Of a stretch of DNA of 64,000 nt, positions 9,202 to 17,928 are shown one piece after another. This stretch comes from Deinococcus humi. Lineage in GTDB: Bacteria; Deinococcota; Deinococci; Deinococcales; Deinococcaceae. The translations under genes and the position numbers were made by a program. A model generated the notes under the pieces. That model was not told the DNA's origin. It saw only the letters and a list, made by a program, of their open reading frames with translations, and made no database searches. The stretch is taken from contig NZ_JACHFL010000003.1 in the NCBI RefSeq assembly GCF_014201875.1, forward strand, positions 434,001-498,000. The letters are read 5' to 3'. Numbering within the stretch: position 1 is the stretch's first letter; the number at the start of each line of letters is the position of its first letter.

Positions 9202-10268
9202 TCCTCACCGCCTGATTCATCGGTCTCCGCACCAATGGGCTCAGCGCTGTCTACCTCGGTCTTCATTACCTCGCGCAAGACACTGGTGGCAAAGCTGCCC
9301 TTGGGGAGGGTGAAGGCCAGGGTGTAGCCATCCTCCTGCGGGGTCACACTGACCTCTTCAGGGAACACCCGCGTCAGGCGGCGGTCGCCGCGCCGGGAGG
9401 CGAACACCCCCGGCGTCAGGTCGAAGTGGGCCAGCGCCTCGGCCTCCAGCGCTCCGGCGTCCAGGGTTAGGGGTTTGGTCTTCTTGCCGAACAGGGTGCC
9501 GGTGGCGCTGACCTCGCCCCGCGCGGCGCGGGGTGACTCGACGGCGGCATCCTCCACCAGGAAGACGCCGCCCGTATCGTGCTTCTTGGCCATGTCGCCC
9601 GCGAGGAGCGAGGCAAAGACGCCGCGTTCCAGGCGCAGGCTAAGGAAAGTGTTGAACACGGCGCTCTGCACGCTGGAAACCAGAAAGCGGCGCACACGCG
9701 GGTCACGCAGGCGCGATTCGCCGCGCAGCACACGCAACCCCTCCTCGGCATTCAGGCCGCCCAGGCCAAAGCGCTGTGGACCAAAGTAGTTGGGCACGCC
9801 CTGGGCGCTGAGGGTGTTCAGTGTGGACTCGGCCGCAGACGCGCCGCCCGCCGCATCTCGCACGCGAACCACAAAGCGGTTGCCGCGCAGGTGGCCCATG
9901 CCCAGTTTGTTGCCGTGGCGGGTGGTGTCCAGAATCCGCACGCCGTCCACAGCGAACTCGCTCAGCCGCCGCTCGTATTTGGCGGGCACACTGATCCATT
10001 GCGTGGTGACCGCATGCCGATCTTTCAGGCCCGCCACGCCGATATCGCGGTCACGCACCCCTAATTGGGTGCCCAGTTCGCGCAGGACATGGGCGGTGGT
10101 GTGTCCGGTCTTTTCCAGGTGCAGGTACAGGTGATCGCCGTCGCCGGAGAGCGGGTAGGCCCCGACCTCCTCTACCCGGAAATCCTGAGGCTCCTGACGC
10201 AACCGCCCGCCGGTTCCCACGTCTTCCGTCAACGCCCGCAGGGCCGCCCATCCAAACACCAGACTCAC
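9198..10268 (-). CDS. truD: tRNA pseudouridine(13) synthase TruD, 356 aa
   Basis: Makes pseudouridine at position 13 of tRNA. The catalytic motif is [14 protein letters not shown] with Asp83; [16 protein letters not shown] and [11 protein letters not shown] are TruD signatures, and the C-terminal half holds the TRUD insertion domain. The start is GTG at 10268 ([12 protein letters not shown]). Length fits the family. It is the first gene of a run with the PCu(A)C-like and DUF3293 genes (ATGA overlap, then a 5-nt gap). The membrane-protein gene upstream ends 64 nt away. Confidence 0.93.
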   Translation of the reverse strand: MSLVFGWAALRALTEDVGTGGRLRQEPQDFRVEEVGAYPLSGDGDHLYLHLEKTGHTTAHVLRELGTQLGVRDRDIGVAGLKDRHAVTTQWISVPAKYERRLSEFAVDGVRILDTTRHGNKLGMGHLRGNRFVVRVRDAAGGASAAESTLNTLSAQGVPNYFGPQRFGLGGLNAEEGLRVLRGESRLRDPRVRRFLVSSVQSAVFNTFLSLRLERGVFASLLAGDMAKKHDTGGVFLVEDAAVESPRAARGEVSATGTLFGKKTKPLTLDAGALEAEALAHFDLTPGVFASRRGDRRLTRVFPEEVSVTPQEDGYTLAFTLPKGSFATSVLREVMKTEVDSAEPIGAETDESGGEE

Positions 10269-10332
10269 GATGTCGCCCAGCCTATCCCGGCTTCCTGCGG
10301 CGGGCGTGAGAGGCCAGGGGATGCGGGCGTCC

Positions 10333-11172
10333 TCAGTTCAGCACGCGCCCGTCGGCGCGTCCCAGCGGGGTCCAGTCGGCGCGGAACAGGTGGGCGTCCG
10401 GCGACTTGTCAGGGCCGTACCACACCCGCACGCCGCTGTCGCGCTCGCCCACGGGCAGGAGCGCTTCCTGACCGGCGCGCAGCTCGGACAGCACCTGACC
10501 GTCGGGGCCGCGCACGCGGTACCACGCGTTGATTCCTGCGGGGGACCAGCCCGCCAGCCGCAGCGGACGCGGGGAGATGTTCTTCAGGTGCGCGCCCTGC
10601 TCGCTGAGGGTCACGCTCAGGTCCGGCCACTCCGGGGTCACGGTGGGGTGCCAGCGCGTCTGGAAATTCAACGGGGGCTGGGGCGCCCTGGCAGGTACAC
10701 CGCCTGCCGGGTACAACGCGGTCCCCAGCAGCCCAGCCAGGCCTGCCAGCAGCGCACACATGGCCGCCACGAAGGCCAGCGGCTCGGAATGCTCCCCCTG
10801 CAGCACGCTGAGAGCCAGCACCGCACCTACCAGGACAGAGACCAGTGGCCACGCGGGCGAGGGACGTCTGGAGACACGGCGGTACGGCAGTGGCCAGAAT
10901 TCAGCCAGCAGCAGCGCCGCCGCGCCCAGACCAAACAGCGCGGGCACGTCCAGCGTGGGCGTCAGCAGCAGTAGCGCCAGCCCGGGCACAGCCCACCAAG
11001 CCACGCGTGGCAGGTAGCCCAGCCGGGCCTCGCGCCCCACCCGCACCAGCCACTGCAGCGCGATCAGGCCAAGGAACAGGGCATACACGCCCGTGACCTC
11101 CGTCAGTGGGGTCAGCTCCAGCAGCGAGCCGAAGCCGCCCAGTCCGGCCTGTAGAACCTCCAACTCTCGCAC
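10333..11172 (-). CDS. Membrane protein with extracytoplasmic C-terminal domain, 279 aa
   Basis: Residues about 25-150 contain five hydrophobic segments (for example [58 protein letters not shown] and [13 protein letters not shown]). A soluble beta-rich C-terminal part of about 120 residues follows ([21 protein letters not shown] and [13 protein letters not shown]). The start is GTG with an AGGAG-rich ribosome site a few bases upstream. Family not recognised. No neighbour clearly explains it; the order moaB, this gene, truD may be only positional. Confidence 0.7.
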   Translation of the reverse strand: MRELEVLQAGLGGFGSLLELTPLTEVTGVYALFLGLIALQWLVRVGREARLGYLPRVAWWAVPGLALLLLTPTLDVPALFGLGAAALLLAEFWPLPYRRVSRRPSPAWPLVSVLVGAVLALSVLQGEHSEPLAFVAAMCALLAGLAGLLGTALYPAGGVPARAPQPPLNFQTRWHPTVTPEWPDLSVTLSEQGAHLKNISPRPLRLAGWSPAGINAWYRVRGPDGQVLSELRAGQEALLPVGERDSGVRVWYGPDKSPDAHLFRADWTPLGRADGRVLN

Positions 11173-11392
11173 GTCTCCTCTCCTCGTGGGTGGCCCGGCC
11201 CGCCGCCAGCCCGGCCCAAAGTATCCCCCAGGGGCGGGCTGGAATGGAAGATTGGCAGAAGATGGGGTGGGACGACGAAGGGGTCCGAACAGACGACATT
11301 GCAGAAGTCATGGACAGCACGCCGGAAACACCCTCGCCTCTTGCCAGCCAGAAATCCACCCCAGGATCAATGCGGCAGGACACAGCGGTGAG

Positions 11393-12103
11393 TCACAGCG
11401 GTGGCTCCTTCTTGTGGCGTCCCAGCCGGGACACGGGAGCAGCCGGAACGGTGGACCGCTGCGTCCCCTTCTCCGGAGATTCCTTCCCCTCCGTGGGTGA
11501 CCGAACAGCGGAAGGCTCAGGCGACACGGGCGCCACCTGCCCGTTCAGGGACGATCCAGCCGGGGTCACCACGCCGGGCTGACCGTGGCGCTCAATCTCG
11601 AAGGCCAGGTGACCGATCTCGTCACGCAGGATGCCCTCCCAGGCCGTCCTGACCGCATTCAGACTGCCCGGCATGGCGAAGATGGCCGAACCTCGGCACA
11701 GTCCGCCCAGCGCCCGCGACAGCATGGCCGCGCCGCCCACCTGTTGGTAGCTGAGCATGCGGAACAGTTCGCCGAAGCCAGGGATGGCTTTAGTCAGCAT
11801 GGATTCCACCACTGGGACGGTCACGTCGCGCCCGGTCAGGCCGGTGCCCCCGGAGGTCAGCACCACCGTCGCCTCGCGCACGAACTGCACCAGCGCGGTG
11901 CGGATCTCCACGGCGTCGTCCCTGACCACGCGGTACTGCGCCACATGGTGCCCCGCCGCCTTCAGCTCGGCCAGCAGATACTGACCGCTGGTGTCGGTCT
12001 CTGGGGTGCGTGTGTCGCTGATGGTCAGCACGGCCACGCGCACATGGCGCGGCGCGGCGGCGCGGTGCTGCTGGGAAGCAGGCTGCTGGGAGGCGTCCGT
12101 CAT
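11393..12103 (-). CDS. moaB: MoaB/MogA family molybdopterin biosynthesis protein, 236 aa
   Basis: Molybdopterin adenylyltransferase-fold protein of molybdenum cofactor synthesis. [21 protein letters not shown], the nucleotide loop [16 protein letters not shown] and [18 protein letters not shown] are all present within residues 20-185. The last ~50 residues are a Ser/Pro/Glu-rich tail without family counterpart and probably disordered. The start at 12103 is supported by TATCGT exactly 6 nt upstream (leaderless pattern). No other moa/moe genes are near. Confidence 0.9.
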   Translation of the reverse strand: MTDASQQPASQQHRAAAPRHVRVAVLTISDTRTPETDTSGQYLLAELKAAGHHVAQYRVVRDDAVEIRTALVQFVREATVVLTSGGTGLTGRDVTVPVVESMLTKAIPGFGELFRMLSYQQVGGAAMLSRALGGLCRGSAIFAMPGSLNAVRTAWEGILRDEIGHLAFEIERHGQPGVVTPAGSSLNGQVAPVSPEPSAVRSPTEGKESPEKGTQRSTVPAAPVSRLGRHKKEPPL

Positions 12104-12182
12104 GGGTTCACGATACCGTCGCCACGCTGGGTTAGGCCCATTGACGGGGATTCGACCTCGCCAGCGCCTAAACTCCGCTCCC

Positions 12183-13070
12183 TCAGCGCCCGGCGCTCAG
12201 CACGTTGCGCGCCCGCTCGGGCAGCAGCGCGCGGTCCGAACGCTTCAGGTCTGCCCGTGGGCGCCGCAGGTACAGCGACAGATACATGCCCGCCTGCTGC
12301 GCCAGGAACTCGCGGTAGCCGTTCTCCTGGCCGCTGCGGACGCATTCCAGGGCCAGCAGGTCCAGCTGTCCTTCCAGCCGTTGCAACGCCAGGTAGCGGG
12401 CCGCGTTGGCCCCACTGTCACCCAGGGTGTCGGGCAGGGCACTCAGCTGTTCGGGCTGGGCCATCAGGACGCGGGCAGCCCGTATGACGTTGGGGTCTTC
12501 CAGGGTCAGGCAGCAGGCGCGGCACGGCTGCTCCTGGCTGGCCTCGCCGCAGACCGGACAGGGCCGCCAGCCCTGCTCCTCTCGCCACCGGCGTGAGCGG
12601 GTGATGGCCTCGGCCGCGCGCAGGGCGGCGGGACGCAAGTCCTCCCCCACCTCCCGCACCAGCTCGCGGGCACGGGCGCGGTCCGGGGCCGGCAAGGGCG
12701 GCGGCGCAGGAGCCATCACCGGCTCGCGCACACTGCCCACGCTGAAGCGGATATCGCTCAGGGGTGCGTCGGGAAGCAGGGCGTTCAGGGCCTTGAGAAA
12801 ATGATGGCGCTGCATGCTCAGGTGATGGGCGGCGGCGCTGTCGCGCACATCCACGAACAGGACGCTGCCCTGCTGGGTGCGTGCCCGGGTGATCCGCGCA
12901 ATCTCGGGACCCACTGCCCCCGGCCACGCCAGAATCGCCCGTGCCCGTCCGATCCCCTTGGCGATGCGCGCCGTGCCCAGCGTCGCACCCATCAGCTCTC
13001 CCAGACCACGCGGCCCGCTCAGACGGCGGCCCCGGTTGTAGCGTTCTCGGTTGTATCGGTCCCAGGCCAT
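12183..13070 (-). CDS. dciA: DciA-like (DUF721) protein with a zinc-ribbon region, 295 aa
   Basis: Residues about 20-115 form the DUF721/DciA domain, which in other bacteria helps load the replicative DnaB helicase ([40 protein letters not shown]). Residues about 165-195 carry CPVCGE...CRACC, a probable zinc knuckle. The C-terminal third is helical and not recognised. Its ATG shares one base with the recF stop (TGATG), so the genes are tightly coupled, linking the protein to replication or gap repair. The DciA domain call is good; function in this organism is inferred. Confidence 0.78.
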   Translation of the reverse strand: MAWDRYNRERYNRGRRLSGPRGLGELMGATLGTARIAKGIGRARAILAWPGAVGPEIARITRARTQQGSVLFVDVRDSAAAHHLSMQRHHFLKALNALLPDAPLSDIRFSVGSVREPVMAPAPPPLPAPDRARARELVREVGEDLRPAALRAAEAITRSRRWREEQGWRPCPVCGEASQEQPCRACCLTLEDPNVIRAARVLMAQPEQLSALPDTLGDSGANAARYLALQRLEGQLDLLALECVRSGQENGYREFLAQQAGMYLSLYLRRPRADLKRSDRALLPERARNVLSAGR

Positions 13071-14194
13071 CAACGCACCTCCAGTGGCAGAGCGGCCAGC
13101 TCATCTTCTGCCGAGTCGTCCGCCTCCAGCTCGGTCAGAGGGGGCACGTCCACCGGCGTGAACCGTCCGGACTGCGCCCAGAACTGCGCCGACGCACCGG
13201 GCGGACGTTCGGTGCCGGTCACGATGGCCTGCGGCACGCCCGCCGCCAGCTCCAGCAGAAAGGCCCGGCGTCCGGGATCCAGCTCGGCGCTGAAATCATC
13301 GATAAGCAAGATGGGCTGTTCACCAAAACGCTCGGCCAGCAGTTCCAATTCGGCGCGGCGCAGGGCAAGGGCCACGGTGCGGCCCTCGCCCCGGCTGGCA
13401 TACTCGCTGGCAGGAAAGCCGCCCAGGGTCAGCACCAGATCGTCGCGGTGCGGACCACTGACCGTGGAACCGCGCGCCAGCTCCTCGGCCCGGCGCCCAG
13501 CCAAATCGGCGGCGTAGGTTTCGGGCGTGGTGGTTTCCAGCAGGGTCAGTTCCAGCGTCTTGCGGCTGCCCAGCGCGGCGTTGGCCGCTGTCGCCAGTTC
13601 GCTCAGGCGGGTCAGGGCCCGGCGGCGAAAGGCGATGATCTCGGTCCCCAGCTTCACCAGCGCGTCGTCCCACACCGACATCGCCCACTCCTCGCCACCC
13701 TTGAGGGCCGCGTTGCGCTGTGACACCGTGCGCTCGTAGCGGCCCAGCTGCTGGCCGTAGCGGGCGCTCAGGCGCGACAGCAACGAATCCAGGTAGGCGC
13801 GGCGCAGGCTGGGCGAGCCGAACACCAGTTCGGAATCCTCCGGGCGGATCCACACCGCGCTGCCGCGGGGCAGGTCGCCTGCGCGAACGCGCACGCCGTC
13901 TACCTTGAGCTGCCGCCGCCCGCGCCCCAGGCCCACCTCCTGCACACTCAGGCTGCCTCCCGACTCCAGATCGGCGCGCACGTAGGCCTCGCGCTCACCG
14001 GACTGCACCAGCTGTTCCAGGCGGCCCACGTCGGTCTGACCCGTCAGGGCCAGGAAGATGGCCTCCAGCAGATTGGTCTTGCCTGCCCCGTTCTCGCCAA
14101 ACACGCCGGTCACGCCCGCTCCAAAGCACAGCGTGCACGGCGCGAGGTTGCGGTAATTCAAAGTTGAGAGGGACTCCAGGCGCACAGGGTTCAT
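13070..14194 (-). CDS. recF: DNA replication/repair protein RecF, 374 aa
   Basis: ABC-type ATPase that loads RecA at single-strand gaps with RecO and RecR. Walker A GENGAGKT is at residues 33-40; the RecF-specific block WIRPEDSELVFGSPSLRRAYLD follows and the signature region is ASRGEGRTVALALRRAE, with LLIDDFSAELD as Walker B. The ATG at 14194 begins MNPVRLESLSTLNYRNL, the usual RecF N-terminus; a frame extension to 14260 would add non-homologous residues. No -10 box is seen next to it. Deinococcus lacks RecBC, so RecFOR is its main RecA-loading route. Confidence 0.95.
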   Translation of the reverse strand: MNPVRLESLSTLNYRNLAPCTLCFGAGVTGVFGENGAGKTNLLEAIFLALTGQTDVGRLEQLVQSGEREAYVRADLESGGSLSVQEVGLGRGRRQLKVDGVRVRAGDLPRGSAVWIRPEDSELVFGSPSLRRAYLDSLLSRLSARYGQQLGRYERTVSQRNAALKGGEEWAMSVWDDALVKLGTEIIAFRRRALTRLSELATAANAALGSRKTLELTLLETTTPETYAADLAGRRAEELARGSTVSGPHRDDLVLTLGGFPASEYASRGEGRTVALALRRAELELLAERFGEQPILLIDDFSAELDPGRRAFLLELAAGVPQAIVTGTERPPGASAQFWAQSGRFTPVDVPPLTELEADDSAEDELAALPLEVR

Positions 14195-14303
14195 TCTAAG
14201 CCGGACGGGCGCGGGCTTCTGTGGCATGGAGCGGGGATGGGCACGGTCTAAAGCTGGCAAGCGCTGAAGATGGGCGTGGTCCCCGCAACGTGATCCGCTT
14301 TAA

Positions 14304-14326
14304 TGTGCAGCTTGTTACACTGCACA
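14304..14326 (+). promoter_or_regulatory. doxX promoter with overlapping inverted repeat
   Basis: TACACT (14316-14321) lies 6 nt before the doxX ATG, with TG one base upstream of it (extended -10). The same stretch is an inverted repeat: TGTGCAG (14304-14310), 9-nt spacer, CTGCACA (14320-14326). A dimeric regulator bound here would cover the -10 box. Confidence 0.55.
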
Positions 14327-14327
14327 C

Positions 14328-14759
14328 ATGCGGCGACAGCCCGAATATGCCCTGGCCCTGATTCGCGTGGCGGTCGGCATGGTGTTCGCCTGGCACGGCT
14401 TTCACAAGATTTTTGAGCTGGGGCTGGGGAATGTCACGGCAGCCTACCAGCTGTCGGGCGTGCCCCTTCCCCTGCTGTTCGCGCCGCTGGCGGCCGTGCT
14501 GGAACTGGTGGGCGGGCCGCTGCTGGCGCTGGGTCTGGGCGCACGCGGACTGGCCGGGACGCTGGCCCTGATCACGGCTAGTGTGACCCTGGCACCGTTG
14601 CTGTCTGGGCGCCTCAGCCTGGCGGCACTGGAAGTTCCACTGCTGCTGCTCGTGGGCAGTCTGGCCGTCATGGTGGGCGGGCCAGGCTCCCCGGCGCTCA
14701 AGGACCGGAGCGGCGCGGTCCGGCCCCCGGTCCGCGTAGCCGGCAGAAAAAGAGGCTGA
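14328..14759 (+). CDS. DoxX family membrane protein, 143 aa
   Basis: Four hydrophobic segments: YALALIRVAVGMVFAWHGFHK, PLPLLFAPLAAVLELVGGPLL, LAGTLALITASVTLAPLL and AALEVPLLLLVGSLAVMVGG. RVAVGMVFAWHGFHKIF and AAVLELVGGPLLALGL are typical DoxX motifs. Members take part in redox or sulfur-related membrane complexes in some bacteria, but the substrate here is unknown. Divergent from recF with 133 bp between start codons. The mRNA is probably leaderless. Confidence 0.85.
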   Translation: MRRQPEYALALIRVAVGMVFAWHGFHKIFELGLGNVTAAYQLSGVPLPLLFAPLAAVLELVGGPLLALGLGARGLAGTLALITASVTLAPLLSGRLSLAALEVPLLLLVGSLAVMVGGPGSPALKDRSGAVRPPVRVAGRKRG

Positions 14760-14778
14760 CGGCAACCCGGTCAGCCTC
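14747..14778 (-). terminator. Terminator of the PrcB-like gene, overlapping the doxX stop
   Basis: GAGGCTGAC (14752-14760) pairs with GTCAGCCTC (14770-14778). On the minus strand it is followed by TTTTT. It serves the minus-strand lipoprotein gene and includes the doxX stop codon at 14757-14759. Confidence 0.8.
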
Positions 14779-14797
14779 CCTGATGTGGCAGAGTGAC

Positions 14798-15880
14798 TCA
14801 GCGCAGCGGGTTGCCCGCCTCATCCACCACCCGCACGTTCTGGTACTTGCCTTCCACGCGCACGATAGTCCACGGGCTGGTGATGGCCTGCGTCGTGATG
14901 GCCCCCGCCTGCGGCGCACGGAGCCGCGCAACAAGGGTCAGGGTACCGCCTGACGCGCTGGCCCCGGTGATGGTTACACCGTAGCCGCCGGTGGCACGCT
15001 GGCCCAGAAACACGCCGACCAGGGTGGCGTTGCCGGGATCAGGTGGGGTGGGTGCGCCGGTCTGACGCGAATAGGCCTGCGCATACAGGGAGGCAGCCTC
15101 GGCGGGTGTGGCGGCCACAGTGACGGTAGGTTCAGTGACGCCCGACTGGGTGCCGCTGACGAGTTCGGTGAAGTTCACGCGCGCTCCTGTAGCCACCTGG
15201 GCGGGAGAGGACGGCAGAGGATTCAGAGATCCAGTTGACGGCGGAAGCCCTGCCGCGACGGTGACGACATTCGGCAGCACGTAGAGCGCGGTACGGCGGT
15301 ACTCGGTGGGCCTGGGTTCCACCGCCAGCGGAGCGTCGGCGGCAGGCACATCGGCCAGCACGCCTACCGCTAGTGGCCCCTGACCCAGCAGCGCCGCACT
15401 GAGCACGCTCGCTTCCTCGGACGTCAGCTGCCCGGCCCCCTGAAGCCCGTTCACGGCGCTGGACCCCACCGTTCCACTCAGACCGCTCAGCTTGCTCCAG
15501 TTCTGCCCATCCGTGTAGTACACCGCGCTGAGGCCACCAGGGGTGACCACGTCGAACGAACCGTTGGTGCGGCGGGTAACGTTCAACGGGGCGGCGATGG
15601 TGGAGGTGGGCTGGCGGTAGGTGGCCTTGCCAGCCACGCTGAGGCTCCCGGGAGTGGCCACCGAGTCCTCTATCTGGGATCGGAGTTCCACGGTCTGGCC
15701 GCCCAGCTTCAGGCTGCCTGCCGCGCCACCCGTCAACGAGCCGTAGACCCATACGATGCGCTCCTGCGCGCCGCCGTACAGCAGCGCTTCATGGACCCGC
15801 AGATTACTGGGACCGGTCATGGTACAGGCGCTGAACAGACCCGCGCTCAGGAGAAGGACGGGCAGGAGGGATTTCTTCAT
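14798..15880 (-). CDS. PrcB-family lipoprotein, 360 aa
   Basis: Lipoprotein signal MKKSLLPVLLLSAGLFSAC with Cys19. The C-terminal ~90 residues match the PrcB domain: LVGVFLGQRATGGYGVTIT, a variable segment, then ITSPWTIVRVEGKYQNV. In Treponema, PrcB is an accessory protein of a secreted protease complex. No protease gene adjoins here, so that role cannot be assumed. The middle part is Gly/Ser-rich and not recognised. The ATG at 15880 has TAAGCT 6 nt upstream (leaderless type). Confidence 0.8.
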   Translation of the reverse strand: MKKSLLPVLLLSAGLFSACTMTGPSNLRVHEALLYGGAQERIVWVYGSLTGGAAGSLKLGGQTVELRSQIEDSVATPGSLSVAGKATYRQPTSTIAAPLNVTRRTNGSFDVVTPGGLSAVYYTDGQNWSKLSGLSGTVGSSAVNGLQGAGQLTSEEASVLSAALLGQGPLAVGVLADVPAADAPLAVEPRPTEYRRTALYVLPNVVTVAAGLPPSTGSLNPLPSSPAQVATGARVNFTELVSGTQSGVTEPTVTVAATPAEAASLYAQAYSRQTGAPTPPDPGNATLVGVFLGQRATGGYGVTITGASASGGTLTLVARLRAPQAGAITTQAITSPWTIVRVEGKYQNVRVVDEAGNPLR

Positions 15881-15964
15881 GCTCCCAGCTTAGGCAGCGC
15901 GTCTGATGACACCCTGAACGCGGCCTTGGGCAAATGCACATGCGGCCCAGTGGCCCGCAGAAGA

Positions 15965-16018
15965 GGAAATTTAGCGCTGGGGCACGCCCGTCATCAGCTC
16001 GCGGGCGTGCCCCAGCGC
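15965..16018 (-). terminator. Terminator built into the 3' end of recN
   Basis: A perfect 17-bp inverted repeat (15974-15990 and 16002-16018, 11-nt loop) lies inside the last codons of recN. On the minus strand it is directly followed by the stop codon and TAAATTTCC. The coding sequence for the last residues therefore doubles as an intrinsic terminator stem. Confidence 0.7.
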
Positions 16019-17695
16019 AGCCTCGGAAGTGTTGCCGCCCAGCATGCGGGCAATCTCCTCCAGGCGTTCATCTGGCGACAGGGGCCGCACACGGCTGACG
16101 GTGCGTCCCGCCTCCACCGCCTTTTCCACCTTGAAGTGGTGGTCTGCGCGGGCGGCGATCTGGGCCAGGTGGGTCACCACCATGACCTGACGGCTGCGGG
16201 CCAGACGGTACAACTGCTCGGCTACAGCCAGCGCCGCGCCACCGCCAATCCCGGCGTCCACCTCGTCGAAGACCACGGCAGGGGTATCTGCGCCCAGCAC
16301 GGTGCTGATCGCCAGCATCACGCGCGACAGCTCCCCCCCGGAGGCCACGTCCGAGAGCGGGGCCAGATCCTCGCCGGGGTTGGCGGTGAACTGAATGGTC
16401 ACGTCGCTGAGGCCGTACAGGGCCGGTTCGGACAGTGGGGACAGCTGGAATTCCAGGCGGGCGTGCGGCATGCCGAGTTCGCGAATCACCGCCACCAGTT
16501 CCGCGGCCAGCGGCGCGGCGCGTTCCCTGCGGGCGCTATCCAGCGCGGCGCCAACCCGGCGCAGCTCCTCCAGCAAGGCCTCCACGTCGGCATCCAGGGT
16601 TCCGGCATCCTGCTCGTCACGGGTCAGGACTCTTAGCTCCTCCTCCACCCCGGCCTGAAATTCCAGCACATCCTCCAACGTGGGGCCATACTTGGTCCGC
16701 AGCTTGCCCAGCGCGCCCAGACGGCCCTCCACGCGGGCCAGTTCCTCGGGGTCCGCCGCCCCGTCCTCGGCCACCGCGCGCAGCTCGCCGGACACGGCCT
16801 GCAGGCTGTCCAGGGCCGCACGCAGTTCCTGCTGCAACGCGGCGCTCGCTTCGTCGTAACGGGCGCTGGCATTCAGGGCGCGCACCGCCTCGCCCAGAAA
16901 GCCCAGCGCGTTCTCATCGCCGTCCGAGATCAAGGTTAGAGCCCCCGCCGCGCTCTGGGCAATGGTTTCCAGGTTGGCGAGGCGGTTCAGCTCGGCCTGC
17001 AGGGGCTCTTCCTCGCCGGGCAGGGGGGCCACCTCGGCGATCTCGCGGGCCTGGAAGGTCAGCAGGTCCAGTTGCCGGGCGCGTTCGCGCTCACCGGTGC
17101 GCAGCCGCTCCAGCCGGGCCCGGGCTTCCTGCCACTCGCGGTAAGCATGGGTATAGGCGGCGCTGTGATCGGGCAGGCCCCGGTCCAGCAGGGCGCGCTG
17201 GTTGGCCGGTCCCAGCAGACTGACCGCGCTGTGCTGCCAGTGGATCGTCAGACGGGTCTGCGCCCATTCCTGCAATTCGCGCACGCTGACCACCTCACCG
17301 TCCAGCCGGGCTACGCCGCGCCCCTGGGTCGCCAGACGTCGGCTGGCGCTGCGCTGATCGCCACTGGTCTGATCGGCACTGCTGAGGCCCACCTCCTCAT
17401 TCCAGAAGCCCGTAACCAGCAGATCATTCTCGCCGGTCCGGATCAGGTCTGTGTTCGCCCGTGAGCCCAGCAGCAGCCCCAGCGCGTCCACGATGATGCT
17501 CTTGCCTGCGCCCGTCTCGCCGGTAAAGACGCTCAGGCCGCCAGCAAAGTCCAGTTCCAGTTCACGAATGGTGGCGAGGTTACGGACCTCCAGCCGGGCC
17601 AGCGCGGGGCCAGCAAGGGCCGCCGGAGCCGATGTGGGCGGCCTGGACAGAGTGGCAGTTTTCTCAGCGCGCGGGGCGCGGGCCTTGCGGGTCAT
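15971..17695 (-). CDS. recN: DNA repair protein RecN, 574 aa
   Basis: SMC-like ATPase acting in double-strand break repair. Walker A GETGAGKS is at residues 59-66 in the usual FTGETGAGKSIIVDAL context. A coiled-coil centre follows, then the signature ASGGELSRVMLAIS, Walker B TPAVVFDEVDAGIGG and VMVVTHLAQIAARAD. The N-terminus is about 30 residues longer than in many RecN proteins (Ala/Pro-rich). The start is kept at 17695 because TAAACT is 7 nt upstream. The 3' end contains a terminator hairpin. Confidence 0.95.
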   Translation of the reverse strand: MTRKARAPRAEKTATLSRPPTSAPAALAGPALARLEVRNLATIRELELDFAGGLSVFTGETGAGKSIIVDALGLLLGSRANTDLIRTGENDLLVTGFWNEEVGLSSADQTSGDQRSASRRLATQGRGVARLDGEVVSVRELQEWAQTRLTIHWQHSAVSLLGPANQRALLDRGLPDHSAAYTHAYREWQEARARLERLRTGERERARQLDLLTFQAREIAEVAPLPGEEEPLQAELNRLANLETIAQSAAGALTLISDGDENALGFLGEAVRALNASARYDEASAALQQELRAALDSLQAVSGELRAVAEDGAADPEELARVEGRLGALGKLRTKYGPTLEDVLEFQAGVEEELRVLTRDEQDAGTLDADVEALLEELRRVGAALDSARRERAAPLAAELVAVIRELGMPHARLEFQLSPLSEPALYGLSDVTIQFTANPGEDLAPLSDVASGGELSRVMLAISTVLGADTPAVVFDEVDAGIGGGAALAVAEQLYRLARSRQVMVVTHLAQIAARADHHFKVEKAVEAGRTVSRVRPLSPDERLEEIARMLGGNTSEAALGHARELMTGVPQR

Positions 17696-17873
17696 CCTGC
17701 GCAGTTTAGAACTTTAGTGGGCGGGGGTTTCGGAGTGTGAGGCCGGGCAGCTTTCCTACCCCTGAGGTCGCGCGCCGAAGTAGACCGGCAGATCAGGCGC
17801 GCCGGAGGCAAATTCTCACCAACCATGAATCTTCCGTTACATTTCCCCCACGTTGCCCCTCACCGTGCGCGGC

Positions 17874-17889
17874 ACAATGGCAACATTGT
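17874..17889. promoter_or_regulatory. Short palindrome before the LEA-like gene
   Basis: ACAATG (17874-17879), GCAA, CATTGT (17884-17889) lies 40 nt before the start codon, between recN and the LEA-like gene. It may be an operator or the 5' leader of the mRNA. No matching -35/-10 pair is certain. Confidence 0.3.
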
Positions 17890-17928
17890 CCGTGCCGCCC
17901 CGCGGCGACGGACGCAAAGGAGTTCACC

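Noticed and set aside
14304..14326. Inverted repeat before doxX as a sure operator
   Set aside because: It coincides with the -10 box and is only 7 bp per arm, so part of it is explained by the promoter. Kept only as a possibility.
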